DNA of 64,000 bases, from assembly GCA_900315735.1 (NCBI GenBank), contig ONAD01000016.1:1-64000 (forward strand), in the 5' to 3' direction. This document shows positions 10,343 through 19,102 of the stretch, piece by piece (the first letter of the stretch is position 1; every line of letters begins with the position of its first letter). This stretch comes from an uncultured Lachnospiraceae bacterium (lineage in GTDB: Bacteria > Bacillota > Clostridia > Lachnospirales > Lachnospiraceae). The notes under the pieces are model-generated. The model had not been told where the DNA came from and made no database searches. It worked only from the letters and a program-made list of their open reading frames with translations. The translations under genes were made by a program, and so were the position numbers.

Positions 10343-10446
10343 AAATAAGCTGCAACCGTAGTCTAATGGATAGAACGTCAGACTCCGACTCTGATAATGC
10401 GGGTTCGATTCCCGCCGGGTGCATTTTTATATTTATACTAACACAT
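10331..10446. repeat. Perfect 17-bp inverted repeat enclosing tRNA-Arg
   Basis: ATGTGTTAGTATAAATA at 10331-10347 is exactly repeated in inverse orientation at 10430-10446, right after the tRNA. The left arm overlaps the -10 box, so it would not be part of the transcript; the right arm runs into a T tract (10446-10452). Confidence 0.9.
10352..10423 (+). tRNA. tRNA-Arg (anticodon CCG)
   Basis: A cloverleaf can be drawn: anticodon stem TCAGA/TCTGA with loop CTCCGAC (anticodon CCG, reads CGG), T-arm GCGGG-TTCGATT-CCCGC, and discriminator A. Two stem positions are mispaired: A4 faces G69 in the acceptor stem, and C12 faces A23 in the D stem. CCA is not encoded. It lies just chromosome-side of the mobile region. 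It may be functional or in early decay. Confidence 0.85.
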
Positions 10447-10468
10447 TTTTTTGCGGGATTTATGTCCC

Positions 10469-10504
10469 GCAAAACTTATAAGAAACGTTTTTCATTATTT
10501 ATAC
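10469..10504 (+). repeat. Terminator-adjacent hairpin repeat, copy A (degenerate)
   Basis: The stem AAAAC..GTTTT and the following TTATTTATAC align with copy C at 27254. It follows the tRNA T tract and a separate small hairpin (GCGGGA/TCCCGC, 10453-10470). A detached copy of the family's tail (GTTTACGCGGGTAAGG) is seen at about 10576-10592, just before the next gene's ribosome site. Confidence 0.5.
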
Positions 10505-10605
10505 AAGTGACTCATAAAATATGTTTTTTGAGTTGCCGTGCATCTGAAAGAAGCTGCCGGCGGCAGGTTCTTAAGGTTTACGCGGGTAAGGTTAGGAGGA
10601 CAGAC

Positions 10606-11856
10606 ATGAAAGCGTCAGAAATCAAAGAAAAAATGAGTAAGATATCAAAGGATGACATAAGTAGTTTCTTTCAGAAGAACTGGAAATATTTTGCAGCGGT
10701 AATTTTATTTATCGTATTGGCAGTAGTAATGATAAAATTCAGCAGTGGAAATAAGGACAAAGATAACGGACTTTCCACGGAACAGAGTACCGAAGCAGAA
10801 AGCTTTCAGGTAGATGCAGTTCCGGAAATCAATACTTTGATGCAGAATTATTATAATGCATATGCGGCAGGAGATCTGGCAACTTTACAGACTTATGCAA
10901 CACCGGTTTCTGCGAATGAACAGGCATTGATTACCATGATGTCACAGTATGTGGAAAGCTACCAGAATATCAAATGTTATACCAAGTCCGGATTAGAGGC
11001 AGATTCTTATCTGGTCTGTGTAACACTGGATTTGAAATTTGTAGGAGTAGATACTGCAGCACCGGGTATGGAATTCTTCTATGTAAAGAAGAATGAGCAG
11101 GGTGCACTTTATATTGATAACTTATACAGCAGCTTCAACCGTCATAATAAAGAGCAGCCGACCGACAGCAATGTGGAAAGCTTAATCAGTAATTTTCAGA
11201 CCCAGGATGATCTTATTGCATTGAATGTAGAAGTACAGGCGGATTATGAAAAAGCACTTGCTTCAGATGAAAACCTTTCCAATATGGTAAACGTTACAAT
11301 CGCAGATGCATATAATGCGTGGGCAACTGCAATTGCACAGGCACAGCAGCAGCCTGCAACAGAAGAACCGGCAACGGAGGAAACACCAACAGAGCCTGAA
11401 ACTCCTGCAGAACCTGAGACACCGGCAGAACCGGAAGTGACAGCAGAGACAGTATATACTCTGGATAAGGTAAATATCAGACAGGAGCCGAACGAATCCG
11501 GCGCATTGCTTGGAACCGTTGAAAAAGGAACAGCACTGACAAGAACCGGTACCACAGAAGATGGATGGAGCAGCATTGATTATAATGGTACTCCGGCATA
11601 TGTAAAGAGTGACTATGTTTCAACAGAAGCACCGGCACAGGAGCCGGCGGCAGACACCAGCGGCATCGCAGAGGGTACCAAGATTACATTAACCAATACG
11701 GTTAATATCCGTTCCTCTATGAGTGAGACAGCGTCCAAGGTCGGTGTGGCTTATGCAGGAGATTCTGTTACAGTGCAGATGAGTTATGCAGAAGGGTGGA
11801 CGAAAGTCACCTGGAAAGATAAAGAAGGATATGTTAAGACAGAGTTCTTAAAATAA
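10606..11856 (+). CDS. Membrane-anchored protein with two bacterial SH3 domains
   Basis: The 416-residue protein starts at ATG 10606 behind AGGAGG; the frame upstream runs through the tRNA and is not coding. A single membrane helix lies at about residues 29-46 (YFAAVILFIVLAVVMIKF) with a short basic cytoplasmic tail before it, so the rest is outside. An NTF2/SnoaL-like fold is likely around 60-200. A Pro/Glu/Thr-rich linker (repeated PETPAEPE) follows, then two SH3b repeats (VNIRQEPNESG... and VNIRSSMSETA...) at about 280-415. SH3b domains usually bind peptidoglycan or other wall material. The family is common in Lachnospiraceae; its substrate is unknown. It is monocistronic, with a strong terminator after it. 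Confidence 0.85.
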   Translation: MKASEIKEKMSKISKDDISSFFQKNWKYFAAVILFIVLAVVMIKFSSGNKDKDNGLSTEQSTEAESFQVDAVPEINTLMQNYYNAYAAGDLATLQTYATPVSANEQALITMMSQYVESYQNIKCYTKSGLEADSYLVCVTLDLKFVGVDTAAPGMEFFYVKKNEQGALYIDNLYSSFNRHNKEQPTDSNVESLISNFQTQDDLIALNVEVQADYEKALASDENLSNMVNVTIADAYNAWATAIAQAQQQPATEEPATEETPTEPETPAEPETPAEPEVTAETVYTLDKVNIRQEPNESGALLGTVEKGTALTRTGTTEDGWSSIDYNGTPAYVKSDYVSTEAPAQEPAADTSGIAEGTKITLTNTVNIRSSMSETASKVGVAYAGDSVTVQMSYAEGWTKVTWKDKEGYVKTEFLK

Positions 11857-11863
11857 TAAATGG

Positions 11864-11893
11864 ACGGAGGTCTTAGGACCTCCGTTATTTTTT
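11864..11893 (+). terminator. Terminator after SH3-domain gene
   Basis: ACGGAGGTC-TTAG-GACCTCCGT is a perfect 9-bp stem followed by TATTTTTT. Confidence 0.92.
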
Positions 11894-11894
11894 A

Positions 11895-11949
11895 CTCGAG
11901 AAACTCGCAAAGCGTGTTTCCCGTAGTTTACGCGGGTAGCGAGAAAATT
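11895..11949 (+). repeat. Terminator-adjacent hairpin repeat, copy B
   Basis: It begins two bases after the T tract of the preceding terminator. The stem is CGAGAAAC..GTTTCCCG around loop TCGCAAAGCGT, followed by the family tail TAGTTTACGCGGGTAGCGAG. It ends about 20 bases before rluF. Confidence 0.75.
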
Positions 11950-11969
11950 TACACAGGGTGAAGGTATAA

Positions 11970-12710
11970 ATGGAAGAAAGCGGAATCAGGATTAATAAAT
12001 TTTTAAGTGAAGCAGGATATTGTTCCCGCAGAGAAGCCGACCGTCTGATTGAACAGGGACGCATTACCGTAGATGGAAAAGTTCTTTCTGTCGGTTGCAA
12101 GGTGATGCCGGGACAACAGGTCTGTGTGGATGGAAAGGCAATTAAGAAAGAAGAGGAAATGATTCTTCTTGCATTTAATAAGCCGGTGGGCATTGTCTGT
12201 ACTGCAGCAAAGGATGAAAAGGATAACATAGTCGATTATATTCATTATACGAAACGGATTTATCCGGTAGGAAGACTGGATAAAGATTCCCAGGGACTTA
12301 TATTATTGACGAATAATGGGGATATTGTAAACAAGATGATGCGCGCCGGAAATATGCATGAAAAGGAATATGAGGTTACGGTAAATCATGACATAACGGA
12401 GGCATTTTTAAAGAAAATGTCCGGTGGAGTTCCATTAGAAGAACTTGATGTGGTTACAAGACCATGTGTAGTAGAAAAAATAGATGTGCGTAAATTTAAG
12501 ATTATATTAACCCAGGGCTATAACCGGCAGATTCGCCGGATGTGCGAGTATTGTGGATATAAGGTGGTAAAGTTAAAGAGAGTCCGCATTATGAATATAG
12601 AACTGGGAAGCCTTAAAAAGGGAAAATACCGCAGAATAACAGAGGAAGAGTGGATGGAGCTGAACCGGCGCATTTTAAATTCCAGTAATACAACAGTAAT
12701 ACCAAAATAG
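11970..12710 (+). CDS. rluF: 23S rRNA pseudouridine synthase, RsuA/RluF type
   Basis: The 246-residue protein has an N-terminal S4 RNA-binding domain (residues ~5-60, RINKFLSEAGYCSRREADRL) and a pseudouridine synthase domain with the catalytic-Asp motif GRLDKDSQGL near residue 97. The C-terminal QGYNRQIRRMCEYCGYKV signature is typical of the RsuA/RluB/E/F group. It isomerises a uridine in 23S rRNA; assignment to RluF (position 2604) over other group members is from overall length and residues around the active site and is less certain. The ribosome site (GAAGG) is modest. It lies 23 bases before ligA and probably shares its transcript. Confidence 0.85.
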   Translation: MEESGIRINKFLSEAGYCSRREADRLIEQGRITVDGKVLSVGCKVMPGQQVCVDGKAIKKEEEMILLAFNKPVGIVCTAAKDEKDNIVDYIHYTKRIYPVGRLDKDSQGLILLTNNGDIVNKMMRAGNMHEKEYEVTVNHDITEAFLKKMSGGVPLEELDVVTRPCVVEKIDVRKFKIILTQGYNRQIRRMCEYCGYKVVKLKRVRIMNIELGSLKKGKYRRITEEEWMELNRRILNSSNTTVIPK

Positions 12711-12733
12711 ATTGAGGGTAAGGAGTTATATCC

Positions 12734-14707
12734 ATGGATGAGAAGAAGAGAATCGAAGAACTGGTAAAAATATTAAATGAAGCTTCGGAAGCGTATTACA
12801 ACGGACAGGATGAAATCATGTCAAACTACGAATGGGATGGCATGTTTGACGAACTGACCCGGTTAGAAGAAAAAACAGGATATATTCTGCCGGAAAGTCC
12901 GACACAGAATGCCGGATTTGAGGAAAATAATGGTGAACGGGAAGCACATGAATATCCGGCACTTTCACTTGCCAAGACAAAACGGATTTCAGATTTACAG
13001 GCATGGGCAGGAGAAAGACCGGTCTGGTTATCCTGGAAACTGGATGGATTGACATTGGTAGTAACTTATGATAACGGAAAACTTGTTAAAATTTTAACAA
13101 GAGGAAATGGAACCGTTGGCAGCAATATCACTTTTATGAAGGATGCCATTGAAGGAATCCCGAAGACCATAAAATATAAAGGACATATGGTAGTCCGTGG
13201 AGAAGCTGCCATTACTTATACAGACTTCGAATTAATCAATGATACCATTGAGGATGATGATGAAAAATATGCCAACCCGAGAAATCTCGCATCCGGTACC
13301 TTAGGACTGGATAAGAGTAATCTTGATAAAGTAAAGGAACGTCATATTCATTTCTATGCATTTACACTGGTGCATCTGGATGAAGCAATGTCATCCTGGG
13401 GAGAGAGGATGGATTATCTTGAAAAGCTTGGATTTACAACAGTAGCACATGAATTGACCAATGCGAAAGGGTTAGAGGAAGTCGTAGAACGCTGGACAAA
13501 GAAGGTAGAAGATGGTGAAATGGATATCCCGGTAGACGGACTGGTAATCTGCTATGAAGATAACGACTATGCCCAGACCGGAAGTGTTACAGGACATCAT
13601 GCATCGAGAGCCGGTTATGCATTTAAATGGCAGGATGTCTCTGCAGAAACGACACTAAAATATGTGGAGTGGTCCTGTGCTGCATCTACGATTTCGCCGG
13701 TAGCAGTATTTGAGCCGGTTGCGCTGGAAGGTACTACCGTAAGCCGTGCATCCCTTTGTAATATCAGTGAAATGGAGCGTCTTGGAATCGGAGAAGATGG
13801 AAAGACAACCCTTGATATTATCAAAGCCAATAAGATTATTCCAAAATGTATCGGAGTAAAGAAAAAGGAAGGAACTTTTACAATTCCTGAATTCTGTCCG
13901 GTATGCCATGCCAGAACGGAAATCAGAATCAGTGAACACAGCGGAACTAAGACACTGCATTGTACGAATCCGGACTGTACCGCAAAGCATGTAAAGAAAT
14001 TCAGCCGCTTTGTCAGCAAGCCGGGCATGGACATTGACGGACTGTCGATACAGACCATGTTAAAGTTTATGAATTTAGGCTATATCCATTATTTTGAAGA
14101 TATATATGCCCTTGAAAATCATGCGGACGAAATCCGCTCTTTAGAAGGATTCGGAGAGAAGTCCTGCGATAATATGTTACAGGCAATTGAAAAGAGTAAA
14201 ACAGTTGATCCGGTACATTTTATTTATGCCTTATGCATTCCGCAGATTGGAACAGATGCAGGAAAGAAAATGATTGCGGCCCTTGGAACAGAAGGATTCT
14301 TTCAGAAACTGCATGCTGGAGAAGGCTTTGAAGATATTGACGGAATTGGACCGGAGCGTTCGAATTCCATGCTGGACTGGTATCGGCAGGAACAGAATTG
14401 CCATACAGTTGCAGCGTTAGAAGAGATATTGTCCATAGAAAAAGTGGAACCGAAGGTGACAGAGGGCGGAACCTGTGAAGGGCTTACCTTTGTCATTACC
14501 GGAGATGTGCACCAGTTTAAAAACCGCACTGAATTTAAAGAGTATGTGGAAAGCCAGAATGGCTCTGTTACCGGCAGCGTTTCTAAGAAGACAGATTATC
14601 TTGTGAATAATGATATTGAATCCACATCGTCAAAGAATCAGAAAGCAAAGAGTCTTGGCATTCCGATTATTTCTGAAGATATGTTTGTGGAACGTTTCGG
14701 AAAATGA
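12734..14707 (+). CDS. ligA: NAD-dependent DNA ligase
   Basis: The 657 residues carry the full LigA plan: the adenylation domain with the lysine motif KLDG at 102-105 (Lys102 takes the AMP), OB fold, a four-Cys zinc finger (CPVC..CTNPDC, residues ~395-415), helix-hairpin-helix repeats (~440-570), and a C-terminal BRCT domain (CEGLTFVITGDVHQF...). It seals nicks in DNA using NAD. The N-terminal Ia region and the sequence around the active site (WLSWKLDGLTLVV) are more divergent than usual for LigA, so it may be a second, lineage-specific ligase rather than the only essential one; whether another copy exists cannot be seen here. Confidence 0.93.
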   Translation: MDEKKRIEELVKILNEASEAYYNGQDEIMSNYEWDGMFDELTRLEEKTGYILPESPTQNAGFEENNGEREAHEYPALSLAKTKRISDLQAWAGERPVWLSWKLDGLTLVVTYDNGKLVKILTRGNGTVGSNITFMKDAIEGIPKTIKYKGHMVVRGEAAITYTDFELINDTIEDDDEKYANPRNLASGTLGLDKSNLDKVKERHIHFYAFTLVHLDEAMSSWGERMDYLEKLGFTTVAHELTNAKGLEEVVERWTKKVEDGEMDIPVDGLVICYEDNDYAQTGSVTGHHASRAGYAFKWQDVSAETTLKYVEWSCAASTISPVAVFEPVALEGTTVSRASLCNISEMERLGIGEDGKTTLDIIKANKIIPKCIGVKKKEGTFTIPEFCPVCHARTEIRISEHSGTKTLHCTNPDCTAKHVKKFSRFVSKPGMDIDGLSIQTMLKFMNLGYIHYFEDIYALENHADEIRSLEGFGEKSCDNMLQAIEKSKTVDPVHFIYALCIPQIGTDAGKKMIAALGTEGFFQKLHAGEGFEDIDGIGPERSNSMLDWYRQEQNCHTVAALEEILSIEKVEPKVTEGGTCEGLTFVITGDVHQFKNRTEFKEYVESQNGSVTGSVSKKTDYLVNNDIESTSSKNQKAKSLGIPIISEDMFVERFGK

Positions 14708-14785
14708 ATTGCATATTGAAGTATTCGTAAAATTAAGGTATTATGAAATGAGATATGCGTATATGATGAAAAGAGGTTAGATAAT

Positions 14786-15718
14786 ATGCCAATTAAGATA
14801 ATGAGCGATTTACCATCCAGAGAGATTCTGGAGCGGGAAAATGTGTTTGTTATGGATGAGGGAAGAGCAGAACATCAGGATATTCGTCCAATTCGGATTG
14901 GAATCCTGAATCTGATGCCATTAAAAGAAGAAACAGAACTGCAGTTACTGAGGTCACTTGCAAATACACCGTTACAGGTTGATGTTACATTTTTAACAGT
15001 ATCATCCCATGAATCAAAGAATACATCCATGAGCCATCTGAATCATTTTTATCAGACAATGGATGAAATCTGGGATGAGAATCTGGATGGATTGATTATA
15101 ACCGGAGCACCGGTAGAGACCATGGAATACGAAGAAGTGGATTACTGGAAGGAAGTCTGTGATATTATGGAGTGGTCTAAGACCCACGTAACATCAACCC
15201 TGCATTTATGCTGGGGCGCACAGGCAGCCCTTTATTATCATTATGGCATTCCGAAATATATGCTGGATGAAAAAATGTTTGGAATTTTCGAACACCAGGT
15301 AAAGAATCGTAAAGTGCCGCTGGTAAGAGGATTTGATGACCGTTTTATGGCACCGCATTCCAGACATTCCGGAGTCCGTAAAGAAGATATTGAGAAGGTG
15401 AAGGATATTACCATACTTGCAGAATCAGAAAAAGCAGGCGTATTTCTTGCCATTGCCAATGAGGGACGCAAGATTTTTGTAATGGGACATCCGGAATATG
15501 ACCGCTATACCTTGGATGAAGAGTACAAGCGTGATTTACAGAAGGGAATGGACATTGCAATGCCGGAGAATTATTATCCGAATAATGATATCAATGCAAA
15601 ACCATTGCTGCAGTGGCGTTCCCATGGAAATATGTTATATGCAAACTGGCTGAATTATTATGTATATCAGCAGACACCGTATGACTATATCAATACCAGA
15701 AAAATTGTGGGAAAATAA
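14786..15718 (+). CDS. metAA: Homoserine O-acetyltransferase (MetA fold)
   Basis: The 310-residue protein matches the MetA family across its length. Nucleophile Cys142 is in HLCWGAQA; the catalytic His and Glu are in [15 protein letters not shown]. Residue 111 is Glu (TGAPVE). In this family Glu111 gives acetyl-CoA preference and Gly111 succinyl-CoA preference (established for the Bacillus and E. coli enzymes), so the product should be O-acetylhomoserine for methionine synthesis. No SAM riboswitch is visible in the 78-base upstream gap. It appears to be monocistronic or to lead into the two following genes. Confidence 0.93.
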   Translation: MPIKIMSDLPSREILERENVFVMDEGRAEHQDIRPIRIGILNLMPLKEETELQLLRSLANTPLQVDVTFLTVSSHESKNTSMSHLNHFYQTMDEIWDENLDGLIITGAPVETMEYEEVDYWKEVCDIMEWSKTHVTSTLHLCWGAQAALYYHYGIPKYMLDEKMFGIFEHQVKNRKVPLVRGFDDRFMAPHSRHSGVRKEDIEKVKDITILAESEKAGVFLAIANEGRKIFVMGHPEYDRYTLDEEYKRDLQKGMDIAMPENYYPNNDINAKPLLQWRSHGNMLYANWLNYYVYQQTPYDYINTRKIVGK

Positions 15719-15765
15719 TAAGATTTCTTTTTGGAAACAGATGGAAAGCAGATACAGGGGGCACA

Positions 15766-16245
15766 ATGAAAACGGAGAAAAAAGGTGTAGAGGGACAACT
15801 TGATATTTTCGAAGCAATGAATCGTGCTGCAGATGCCATAGACCGGATGGTGGAAGAAGACCAGAAGAAAAAGAAAGCATCCGGCAACAAACAGGAAGCT
15901 GAGAAGACAACTGCAAAAGCTGTAACAGGGCAGAAGAAAAGCAAAGAGGACAAAATCATCCGTGGATGTGATATGCATGCATCTATGCAGAAGACATTTT
16001 TAAATCCGGAAGATGGTGATTTTGCCATGGTTGCCTATATTGACTATAATAAGGTATATGTCAGAGAGTGGAATTCTCCGGCAGCTTTATATACTTTTGA
16101 AGAATCCAAGAAGGCAGTGGATTTTTATATTGACAAGCTGACAAAGATAAAAGCAACAGGAATGGCAGAAGAAACAACAGAGCAGGAACCGTTCAGTGAT
16201 GTGAAATATCTTTCCGATAATATTTATGCAGAGTGTGAGGGATAG
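15766..16245 (+). CDS. Uncharacterised 159-residue protein with lysine-rich linker
   Basis: The ATG follows GGGGG by about five bases. Residues 1-30 form an acidic helix (GQLDIFEAMNRAADAID); 30-65 are Lys/Ala-rich and probably disordered; 65-130 look like a small folded domain (ASMQKTFLNPEDGDFAMVAYIDYNKVYVREW). No signal peptide or membrane segment. Its stop is three bases before the next start and it carries that gene's ribosome site, so it is translationally coupled to the EAL-domain gene. I do not recognise the family. Confidence 0.75.
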   Translation: MKTEKKGVEGQLDIFEAMNRAADAIDRMVEEDQKKKKASGNKQEAEKTTAKAVTGQKKSKEDKIIRGCDMHASMQKTFLNPEDGDFAMVAYIDYNKVYVREWNSPAALYTFEESKKAVDFYIDKLTKIKATGMAEETTEQEPFSDVKYLSDNIYAECEG

Positions 16246-16247
16246 GA

Positions 16248-18212
16248 ATGGAGCATTTAGTATATTACGATATTGCGGCTGCATTTGTTCTTCTGACCGC
16301 ATTAGCTGCGTATCATTTAAGAAAATATAGTGATAATTTTCAAAGCAGGGTATACCGCGTGATGCTGTATGCTCTGCTTGTTGTGTCTACCAGCGACTTT
16401 TTACTGTTCTGGAATGAGGTGCCATTGGATAAAATGTGGACAACCATACTTTTATACATCTGCATTATCGGACAGGTAGTAGTAGCGGTAGCTTATCTTT
16501 TGTATATTCTGTGCCTGACAGGAAGGGTAGAACGCTTTATCCGGAAGGAAAAAGGCTGGCTGTTTGTACCGGCATGGATTGTGGCAGCATTGCTGGTAGT
16601 GCAGTTATTTATTCCATATCTTTTTAAAGTAGGGGGGAATGGCAGTTATCAGAGACAGAACGGAATTATAGTATTCTATGCCTGCATGATTTACTTTTAT
16701 CTGATAGGAGAAGTATTTCTGGTTCGTTTCCGGAAACGGCTCAGCTTTGAAATATTACTTTCTGCAACGGTATTTGCACTTGTAAGTATATTTACACTGG
16801 CACTTCATATTACATTTCCGGGGTTCCGGCTTCAGTTCTTTGGAATGGCAATGTGTGTGCTTTTATATCTGATTTCTTCGGAAAGACCACAGGAATATAC
16901 GGTGCCGGAGCTTGAAATTATGAACCGGAGAGCATTCTTAAAAGAGGCAGAGGAGCGCCTGTTAGGAAGCGAACGTTTCCCGATGCTTGTGATTAAAGTG
17001 CATAATTTAAAGGTGATGCGGCAGACATTGGGAAATGATTCTGTCAATGAATTCCAGAAGGAAATGGCGGCATTTTTCCGGGAACTTATCGATAATTCCC
17101 GTATTTACCAGTTCTCACAGAGTGTATATGTTCTGGCATTAGACCGGAAGAAGAAGGATATTGATTCTTCCGTACTGATCCGGCAGATTCTGGACCGATT
17201 TGAACAGCCATGGCATTCCGGCAGTGTGGAGACGAAATTCCGGATTCATATCAGCAGTATTGTGTGTCCGCGTGATGCAAAGGATTTGAACGGATTAATT
17301 GATTATATCCAGTATATGCGCTCCATTTCCTCAGAAAACGGAAATGTGGTATTAAAGCCTGCTGAGATGGATATTGACCGGCCGAAGCGGGAACTTCGTA
17401 TCCGGAAGCTTTTGAATGATGCAGTAGACCATAAAGGTTTCGAAGTCTTTTACCAGCCGATTTATTCTGTGGCAGAAAACAGAATTGCATCTGCGGAAGC
17501 ACTGGTGCGGCTGAAGGATCAGAGCATGGGCTATATTTCTCCAGAAGAATTCATTCCGATTGCAGAAAAAAGCGGAATGATTATGCAGATTGGAGAATTT
17601 GTATTTGAGACAGTCTGCCGGTTTATCCAGGAGAAACAGCTTACAGACTATGGTTTACAGTACATAGAGATTAACCTTTCTGTGGTGCAGTGTATGCAGG
17701 AAAATCTTGCTGAGCGGTTGACGGAAATCATGAAGAAGTATCATGTGGCACCAACCCAGATCAATCTTGAGATTACTGAGACAGCGGCAGCACATAGTGA
17801 TATGTTGGAAAACAATATCAAGATACTGCATAAGCAGGGCATTGAGTTTTCTTTGGACGATTATGGCTCGGGATATTCCAATACGGATTATCTGTTCCGG
17901 TTTCCGTTCCGTATTGTCAAAATTGATAAAACCATTCTCTGGGAAGCATTTAAAAATGAAAAGGCAATGATTGCATTGAAAAATACCATCCGCATGATTA
18001 AGGAGCTTGGGCTTGAAATTGTGGTAGAAGGAGTAGAAACACAGGAATATGTAGATTATCTGACAGAGCAGCACTGTGATTATCTGCAGGGATATTTTTA
18101 TTCCAAACCGATTCCGGACAGAGATTTCTTAGAACTTTTACACAGGGAAAATGCACAATATTATGCGGAAAGGTTTTCAAAAAATGAATTATCTGATATA
18201 ATAACCACATAA
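16248..18212 (+). CDS. Membrane c-di-GMP phosphodiesterase: degenerate GGDEF plus EAL
   Basis: The 654 residues begin with about six to seven membrane helices (residues ~5-205). A GGDEF-like domain follows (~220-370) but lacks the GGDEF motif: the corresponding stretch reads FSQSVYVLAL, so cyclase activity is not expected. The EAL domain (~385-640) keeps EAL at 417-419, the EINLS and EITET metal ligands, LDDYGSGYSN, KIDK and VVEGVET, so hydrolysis of cyclic di-GMP to pGpG is likely. The membrane part may sense a signal, with the dead GGDEF domain perhaps binding GTP as an activator. The gene overlaps no neighbour but is tightly coupled to the upstream ORF. A TATAAT at its 3' end probably serves the next gene. 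Confidence 0.92.
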   Translation: MEHLVYYDIAAAFVLLTALAAYHLRKYSDNFQSRVYRVMLYALLVVSTSDFLLFWNEVPLDKMWTTILLYICIIGQVVVAVAYLLYILCLTGRVERFIRKEKGWLFVPAWIVAALLVVQLFIPYLFKVGGNGSYQRQNGIIVFYACMIYFYLIGEVFLVRFRKRLSFEILLSATVFALVSIFTLALHITFPGFRLQFFGMAMCVLLYLISSERPQEYTVPELEIMNRRAFLKEAEERLLGSERFPMLVIKVHNLKVMRQTLGNDSVNEFQKEMAAFFRELIDNSRIYQFSQSVYVLALDRKKKDIDSSVLIRQILDRFEQPWHSGSVETKFRIHISSIVCPRDAKDLNGLIDYIQYMRSISSENGNVVLKPAEMDIDRPKRELRIRKLLNDAVDHKGFEVFYQPIYSVAENRIASAEALVRLKDQSMGYISPEEFIPIAEKSGMIMQIGEFVFETVCRFIQEKQLTDYGLQYIEINLSVVQCMQENLAERLTEIMKKYHVAPTQINLEITETAAAHSDMLENNIKILHKQGIEFSLDDYGSGYSNTDYLFRFPFRIVKIDKTILWEAFKNEKAMIALKNTIRMIKELGLEIVVEGVETQEYVDYLTEQHCDYLQGYFYSKPIPDRDFLELLHRENAQYYAERFSKNELSDIITT

Positions 18213-18234
18213 TATTTTTGTAGGAGGCAGAACA

Positions 18235-18612
18235 ATGGCAGATAGTAGAAAAGTTGTTAAAATAAAAGAAGATAACCTTGGGGAAGTACATGTAGCAGAT
18301 GAGGTCGTTGCAATTATCGCAGGACTTGCTGCAACAGAAGTAGAAGGAGTTGCATCTATGGCTGGCAATATTACCAACGAGCTGGTAAGCAAGCTTGGAA
18401 TGAAGAACTTATCTAAGGGAGTTAAAGTAGAAGTGGCAGAGAAAACCGTCAGCGTAGAAGTAGCTTTAAATATTTCCTATGGCTATTCTATTCCGGAAGT
18501 ATCTGAGAAGGTACAGGAGAAAGTAAAATCTGCAATTGAGACTATGACAGGATTATCCGTAGCAATTGTGAATGTCAGAATTGCAACAGTTGACATGAAA
18601 AATACGAAATAA
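18235..18612 (+). CDS. Asp23/Gls24 family protein (YqhY-like)
   Basis: The 125 residues match the Asp23/Gls24 (DUF322) family: GEVHVADEVVAIIAGLAATEVEGV at the N-terminus and SIPEVSEKVQEKVKSAIETMTGL toward the end. The position immediately upstream of nusB matches yqhY in Bacillus, whose product is linked to acetyl-CoA carboxylase and lipid homeostasis; the present role is inferred from that. It starts after AGGAGG. A likely promoter with TATAAT (about 18198) lies inside the end of the EAL gene. Confidence 0.93.
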   Translation: MADSRKVVKIKEDNLGEVHVADEVVAIIAGLAATEVEGVASMAGNITNELVSKLGMKNLSKGVKVEVAEKTVSVEVALNISYGYSIPEVSEKVQEKVKSAIETMTGLSVAIVNVRIATVDMKNTK

Positions 18613-18646
18613 TACTTTTGTGATAACCGCAGATGTAGTATAATAA

Positions 18647-18673
18647 AGAATGCTGTTAAAGCATTCTTTTTTT
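18647..18673 (+). terminator. Terminator between the Asp23 gene and nusB
   Basis: AGAATGC-TGTTAAA-GCATTCT followed by six T. A TATAAT (about 18640) just before it hints at a promoter here, possibly making this an attenuator. Confidence 0.8.
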
Positions 18674-18706
18674 ACAATGAAGACCAATAATGAAAGAGGA
18701 TACAAC

Positions 18707-19102
18707 ATGAGCAGGAGAGAAATCAGAGAACAGATATTTAAAATGTTATTCCGTGTGGAATTTCATAGTGAGAAGGAATACGAAGAGCAGATGAATCTGT
18801 TTATCGAAGAGAATGAACCGATTGAGAAGTTGGATGAGAGTTATATTGAAGATAAATTTAATAAGATTATTGCAGTTTTAGAGGAAATCGATAAGATTAT
18901 CAACGAATCATCCAAAGGCTGGAAGACAACCCGTATGGGCAAGGTTGATCTGACTCTGATTCGTCTTGCTGTATATGAGATGAAATATGAAGATGATATT
19001 CCAACCGGAGTAGCCATCAATGAAGCAGTAGAGCTGGCGAAGAAATACGGAACCGATGATTCACCGGCATTTATCAACGGAGTATTGGCAAAAATCGCAT
19101 GA
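18707..19102 (+). CDS. nusB: Transcription antitermination protein NusB
   Basis: The start chosen is ATG 18707 ([15 protein letters not shown]), with AGAGGA upstream; the frame extends further up only through the terminator hairpin. The 131 residues are typical: RREIRExIFKMLF at the N-terminus and the C-terminal helix signature [18 protein letters not shown]. NusB binds boxA RNA with NusE to prevent premature termination of rRNA transcripts. Its stop overlaps the xseA start (ATGATG), so the two are translationally coupled. Confidence 0.95.
   Translation: MSRREIREQIFKMLFRVEFHSEKEYEEQMNLFIEENEPIEKLDESYIEDKFNKIIAVLEEIDKIINESSKGWKTTRMGKVDLTLIRLAVYEMKYEDDIPTGVAINEAVELAKKYGTDDSPAFINGVLAKIA

Noticed and set aside
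10366-10605. N-terminal extension of the SH3-domain protein
   Set aside because: The open frame runs through the tRNA and its terminator; the real start at 10606 has AGGAGG.
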